NCBI GenBank assembly: GCA_033239525.1
Contig: BSYO01000004.1
Span: forward strand, 17,026,037-17,090,036
Source: Nepenthes gracilis
Lineage: Eukaryota; Streptophyta; Magnoliopsida; Caryophyllales; Nepenthaceae
Direction of reading: 5' to 3'
Length of the DNA: 64,000 bases
Of the stretch, positions 59,283 through 64,000 are shown one piece after another. Position 1 is the stretch's first letter. Each line of letters begins with the position of its first letter. The notes under the pieces are model-generated. The model had not been told where the DNA came from. It made no database searches and saw nothing but the letters and a program-made list of their open reading frames with translations. The position numbers and the translations under genes are program-made.

Positions 59283-60786
59283 GTCAGTGAGGCATTTGGT
59301 TTGGAAGCGATTGGTGTCCATTGGAATGAGATATGTGAGTATAGCTTTTAAGGAATTCAGGGTAAATTGTCATCCATGTCATTTGGTTTGATCCCTGATA
59401 GATCAAGTAAATTATAGTAGAATACGATACTTTTGAGGAAGACTTGGGATTGTGTGATCCTGCAGTATGTATGGGTGGTTGCCCTTGGATTAAATCAGTG
59501 GGAAGCATATGATCAGAGTTACTCCACCTTTTGTTTGGAGTTAACAATTGAGGTCCTTGCTTTGAGGATTTATAGGTGTTGCTTTTTGAGATAATTATTG
59601 TTTAATGATTCTAAAGGTCCAAGGAGTTGTGTCATAAAAAGGGTATGATCATGCGACAGTGTAAGTGGGTAAATATGCTTAAGGATTGTGAAGCTAAATC
59701 TCGGTATCTTTTAAGGAAGGAAAACATTAGTGCTAATAATTTGATGTCGGGAGCCTTTAGATTGGTTATGTCTTTGGTGTTTCATAGGAGATGTTGAAGG
59801 ACAAACCGTGAGCAGCTCTTGATATCTGACTTAAATGAGATGCTATGCTTATGTGTTGGGAGATAGAATTGTATTCGGAGTATTAGAATTATGAAATTAT
59901 AAGATAAGAAGTCATTGTGATTTTGCTTCGAGATTATTACAATGGCGAGTATTTTGGGTGATTTGATAAATGTGAATTAGCTAGCAAGGACGGTCCATTT
60001 ATCGTGAATTTGGATGATACGATCAGATTGAATAAATTGGCTTGTCAGCATGCCAATGAGATGATAAGCTTCTAAATATTTGAGTTTGAGATTTTAGTGG
60101 TAACTTGAGGCTGTATCGAAATTTTTGGGATAATTACTTCAATTGTGTTTTCTATGTTGGTTGTAATCTGAGGATTATGGGTTTGCCATAGATATATCGA
60201 TACCTTTGGGATTTGCTTGGGGCCATAGCTATTGTGTAGCCTAGATGACCAATATGAATCAATGAATTTGAGTTGCAATAGGATTTTTAGTGCACTAATA
60301 AATGGTTAACCAAAGTTGCACAGCGGGGAGGGTGGCAATATATTTTAAGGTTTAGTTTAAGATTTGAAGTGAACGATCATTTTTTATGCTTAGGATGAAC
60401 TGAAGTAGAAGTTCGCTAGTCCGTTTAAGGTTTTGAATTAAGTTGTAGAAATTGTTAGTAAATTTGGTTTGCCTTCAATTGGTAAATTATCATGATGTCA
60501 CCCATGTATCAATGGTTGAGGAAGTAAGTGATCGAGTTAATCGTTGTGGGAGATTAGAAATTTGTCTTATGATAAGGTTCTAACCTACACTTAGATTGAG
60601 AGCATTAGGCATTGGGAATTAGGATGACTCAATTAGTTAAGGCCTTCTAAGATAAGTCATTTAATCTCTTTGGAGACATTCGATAAAATAGGAACATGAA
60701 GAAAGAATCTAAAAGGATTTTCCCCGATTGTGAATTTTGAAGTTCATAAAATTTCAAGGAAGAAATTTCTATAAGTGGAGGAGAGT
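59283..60786 (+). pseudogene. Degenerate interior 3' part (copy 2) and PPT
   Basis: It aligns with element A from about 17045 to 18887. 60390-60440 (GAACTGAAGTAGAAGTTCGC..GTCCGTTTAAG) matches 18548-18600. No ORF. It ends ATAAGTGGAGGAGAGT (60771-60786), the polypurine tract, directly before the LTR start at 60787. The part after 60286 is present only once in the window. Confidence 0.7.
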
Positions 60787-62351
60787 TGTAAGGTACTGGA
60801 TTTCAAATATCGTAATTAGGAGTACTTTAGGTAATATAATTAAGTTTAGGCTTATTATAATCAACCCAATGCATCAACGCTTGCTGGGCGCTCGAGCACC
60901 CAGGGCAAGCGCTGAAAGCAACGTGGGTGTGCCTGCACCGTGTCAGGCTGGTGTTTGAGTGCCAACTCGTGATTTAAACGTGCAGCAGGGCTTTTCTTCA
61001 GTAATTTTTTAGGCGATTCGGGAGAGAGAAGAGAGGAGGAGAAGAGAGAAGGAGGAGATTGAGGCTCTCGGGTTCAATTCTGACTTGGAGCTAGTTTGAG
61101 AAATGATAGATCCGGTCAAGGCAAGTGCACCCACACCCTTCTTTCTCGCTTTTTGCCATTCATACCATTCTCTTCGGGTATTCTTGTTTCGATATGTTAT
61201 GTCCCTATTTTTAAATATAGTAATTAAGGTCATATGATCAATATTTGGTTTAATAAATTTATGGTAGAAATATTAAGAAGTCATCATGGCTAAAAAATTA
61301 TCTGCTAAGGACAAGAATAGCAGACTGGCAGAATTAATAGTGGATCGGCAGAATTAATTGTTGATTGAAATTAGCAAAGTTGACCTGCCAAAATCATTGA
61401 CCAGATTGGTATTGCTGACTGGCTGAATCAAAATATTGACCATCTAGGAATTGTTGACCGGTTGAAGGTGAAAGTGACCGGTCAACACATTGACTGGTTG
61501 ATTAAGATTTTTTCCCGATTTGCACCATTTGCCCGGTATGGAAAAATGGTTGGTTGGCTAAAATTCCCAGAATATTGCATGATGCCATAATGGTGCATTT
61601 TGGGTGGAATGGTGCATTTGGCCAGAATGCACAATTTGACAGGTATGGTACAAAATGCCGGAATGAAGCATTTGGGCGGAATGATACATTTTGGGTGATT
61701 TGGTGTATTTTGCTGGAATGAAGCAAATTGGCAAAATGGAGTAAAATGACCGATGTCCCTTGTAACAAAAATGACCGGTATGCATTTGAGGTAATAATAA
61801 CTGGTATACATTTGAGATAATAATGACCGATATGCATTTTAGTAAAAAAGACCGATATGCATTTGAGGTAAAAATAACTGGTATGCATTTGAGGTAATGA
61901 TGACCGGTATGCATTTATGTAAAAATGACCAGTATGCATTTGAGGTAAAAATGACCGGTATGCATTTGAGGGAAAATGACCAGTATGCATTTGAGGTAAA
62001 AATGACTGGTATGCATTTAAGGAAAAATGACCAGTATGCATTTGAGGTAAAAATGACTGGTACGCATTTAAGGAAAATGACCACTATACATTTGAGATAA
62101 AAATGACCGGTATGCATGATAATTGCCGAAATGGCAAATTTGACCAGCATGGGTGAAATTATCGGTATGGCAAATTGACCATAGTAGAATTGAATACATA
62201 AGTAGATTATTGAACAAATAAGAAAGTTGGCCGCAACAGACAAACGACTAAATGGAATAATTGTCGATCAAGAGAGTTGATCGGAATATATTGAGAAGCA
62301 AGAAAATGTTGACCGGAATGGATGAGTTGACCGGAGTTAGCTTAAGACTAG
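60787..62351 (+). mobile_element. 3' LTR, interrupted by another LTR
   Basis: Starts TGTAAGGTACTGGATTTC, nearly the same as 34105. It has a donor-like CAAG|GCAAGTGCAC (GC at 61121), then GTTGACC / CCGGTCAAC words (61380-61500) and arrays to 62120. It is broken at 62352 by a new LTR; its end is outside the window. ORFs at 61482-62243 minus are products of the 26-27-bp repeat. Confidence 0.75.
61735..62120. repeat. Tandem array, 26-27-bp unit, AATGACCGGTATGCATTTGA
   Basis: About fourteen units of ATGACCGGTATGCATTTGAGGTAAA with changes. Being nearly a multiple of 3 in places, it opens spurious frames on both strands. An older variant (61560-61735) has TTTGGGCGGAATG words. The inverted relative is 5800-6220. 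Confidence 0.9.
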
Positions 62352-64000
62352 TGTGACGACCCAGATTTTAAAACATAGAAGTCCCAGTCATGGAATCAAA
62401 ATAATCAAAGAATCGAGGAAAATTGAACGATGCTTATAGTGGAGAAGACCAGCCTTATATGGGTCAAAAAGAGCTTCAACTTTCCCTTGTGTCTAAAATT
62501 AAGTCCGGCCTTGTGTGAGGGAAAAAGAAGTCTAACCACCTTAAGTCTAAAGAAGTCATGGGCCTAAGACAAAACTAACTTGCGTGTAAGAAGAAAAGAA
62601 GATCGGCCCCTTGAGGCCCAACAACTTCGGCCTTCCCCTTTCATGTAAAGACGTTCGGCCTCCTCTCGTGAAAATCAGTCCGGCTCCCCTTTTTGTGAAT
62701 CAAGTCCGGCCCTCCCTTCATTATCACAAACAGCCCAAAAAGGTTGGCCAGCGGCGGAGTGGGCCAAGCAGTTGGCCTGAAATGAACTAATGGCAACTAA
62801 AGAAAAAGCAGATTTTACTATTTAGTTTGAATCCAACTGAGCGGCGACCAAATGGAGTAAGTAAACTAACCTAGTTACTCCACCTAACCTCTGAAAAGAA
62901 GTGTAACTTACCCCACTTAACCCACCAAACCCCTCCTCTATATAAACCGGCGCTGGTTGATGGAAAAAGAGTGAACCAAGCAAGCAGTAAGGAAGGAGTG
63001 GAGGAAGGAAAAACTTCAGACGGTAATATTGGACAACCGACTGTCAGGCAAGTGTACTTCGGACGTTGTTTTTAAGTTCAGTTTTTAGTTCATTTGCCAA
63101 CATACTGCACTCTATTTTGCTGCAAGTAATCGGACGTTAAAATGTTTTCAATTTTTGTTTGAATCTGTTCTGAAGTTCATGATGCCTGTTTTCCTACATT
63201 CATGGACTTACATGAAATCCGGACCAAACGTTACAACTGGCATTTGACATGTGAAATGAACCGGCATTTTGCATGTAAAACGAAATCGGCATTTGGCATG
63301 TAATATGAAACCGGCTTGTACTCTGACTTTGAACTGAAATTGAAAATGAACTCCGGCTCCTGAGAAAAAGAACTCTGTCCTTAAAAAGAACTCCAGCCTT
63401 TATGAAAGAAAGAACTCCGGTTTTTAAGAAGGAAAAGAACTCTGGCCTTTAATGAGCTCCGTCCCTTGATGTGAAATGAACTCCCGCCTTAATATAAAGA
63501 AATGAGCTCCGGCTTACATAAGAAAGTGACCTCCGTCCCTTGATGTGAAATGAACTCCCGCCTTAATATAAAGAAATGAGCTCCGACTTACATAAGAAAG
63601 TGAGCTCCGTCCCTTGATGTGAAATGAACTCCCGCCTTAACATAAAAATGAGCTTCGGCTTTGCATAAGAAAATGAGCTCCGTCCCTTAATGTAAAATGA
63701 ACTCTGGCTTTAATGAATTTCGGCTTTTAATGAGCTCCGTCCTTTGGGAAAGTGAGCTCCGTCCTTTGAGGAAATGAGCTCCGTCCTTTGAGAAACGAGC
63801 TCCGAGAAAATGAGCTCCGTCCTTTGGGAAAATATGCTCCATCCTTTGAGAAAACGAACTCCGTCCTTTGAGAAAACGAACTCCGTCCTTTGGGAAAATG
63901 AGCTCCGTCCTTTGAGAAAACGAACTCCGTCCTTTGAGAAAAGGAACTCCGTCCTTTGAGAAAGGAGCTCCGTCCTTTGAGAAAACGAGCTCTGTCCTTT
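62352..64000 (+). mobile_element. LTR (partial, runs off the window), family of 7785
   Basis: Starts TGTGACGACCCAGATTTTAAAACATAG, matching 7785-7810. TATATAAA at 62939-62946 is a strong TATA box. Donor-like TCAG|GCAAGTGTAC (GC at 63048) lies about 100 bp after it. Bases 62800-63060 align with 57255-57545. U3 (62490-62720) carries CCGGCC and GTCCGGC words. No ORF. Confidence 0.82.
63330..64000. repeat. ACTCCG / GAGCTCCG array downstream of the LTR promoter
   Basis: About thirty degenerate units of 20-45 bp, from CTCCGGCTT to GAGCTCCGTCCTTTGAGAAA, becoming very regular (21-24 bp) after 63720, which suggests recent expansion. It continues past the window end. Confidence 0.9.

Larger units (their letters stand above)
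51343..60286. repeat. Tandem duplication, copy 2
   Basis: Direct repeat of 42394-51342. At the junction, TTGAGTTGCAAT of copy 1's end (51316-51327) is repeated once more (about 51333-51344) before copy 2 starts. The copy-2 end leaves homology after GGATTT at about 60286. Confidence 0.88.

Noticed and set aside
61482..62243. Overlapping open frames on both strands (up to 179 codons)
   Set aside because: They arise from the 26-27-bp tandem array; the protein is a periodic repeat, frames on both strands are open, and no start or domain is convincing.

Overview
This window comes from a repeat-rich flowering-plant nuclear genome. The evidence is long Ty3/gypsy LTR retrotransposons of Del/Tekay (chromovirus) type with initiator-Met-tRNA primer sites, one Ty1/copia fragment, and plant L1-type LINEs (zf-RVT ORF2 end, DUF4283-like ORF1). 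I see no host gene, tRNA, rRNA or CRISPR. Species cannot be named from the sequence. Essentially every base is nested mobile DNA.

Layout. 1-3703: 3' part of a LINE (ORF2 end, long 3' region, hairpin, poly-A). 3704-6533: minus-strand LTR full of short tandem arrays, cut by that LINE. 6534-6792 and 21676-21940: two halves of a copia 3' end, split by element A (6793-21675, 5-bp target duplication with one mismatch). Element A has 2.8-kb LTRs and a degenerate interior. Its 5' LTR holds a solo LTR (7785-10676), and its interior holds a minus-strand solo LTR (14315-16716) and a LINE-tailed chimera (17327-17864). 21941-27262: an LTR with another LINE-tailed chimera, then a related degenerate interior. 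27263-30118: minus-strand pol and LTR debris with a 468-bp LINE copy. 30136-33672: a complete LINE with 17-bp target duplications that carries ORF1 but no ORF2. 34105-36960: a decayed LTR plus interior. About 36980-38618: the 5' end of a second LINE, cut by a minus-strand Tekay-like element (38619-47803) with recognisable gag, protease, RT, RNase H, integrase and a chromodomain-like tail. 42394-51342 is repeated head-to-tail as 51343-60286 (about 8.95 kb). 60287-64000: end of a degenerate interior, its 3' LTR, and the start of another LTR.

How the parts relate. The intact-type gag-pol family could supply proteins for relatives whose interiors are decayed pol relics with shared lesions. Different LTR families share one architecture: TATA box, short leader, a GCAAGT or GTAAGT donor-like site, a block of tandem arrays and hairpins, then a pyrimidine-rich CAG|ATGA acceptor-like site 330-580 bp before the LTR end. 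Arrays built on GCCGGAGT/ACTCCGGC and on GTTGACCGG recur through LTRs and through two LINE-tailed chimeras. LINE copies of all sizes end in a hairpin, TACTTACC and poly-A.

The two copies of the tandem duplication differ almost only at or next to CAG/CTG (CHG) sites. This suggests that many apparent frameshifts there are sequencing or polishing errors at methylated cytosines rather than true mutations.
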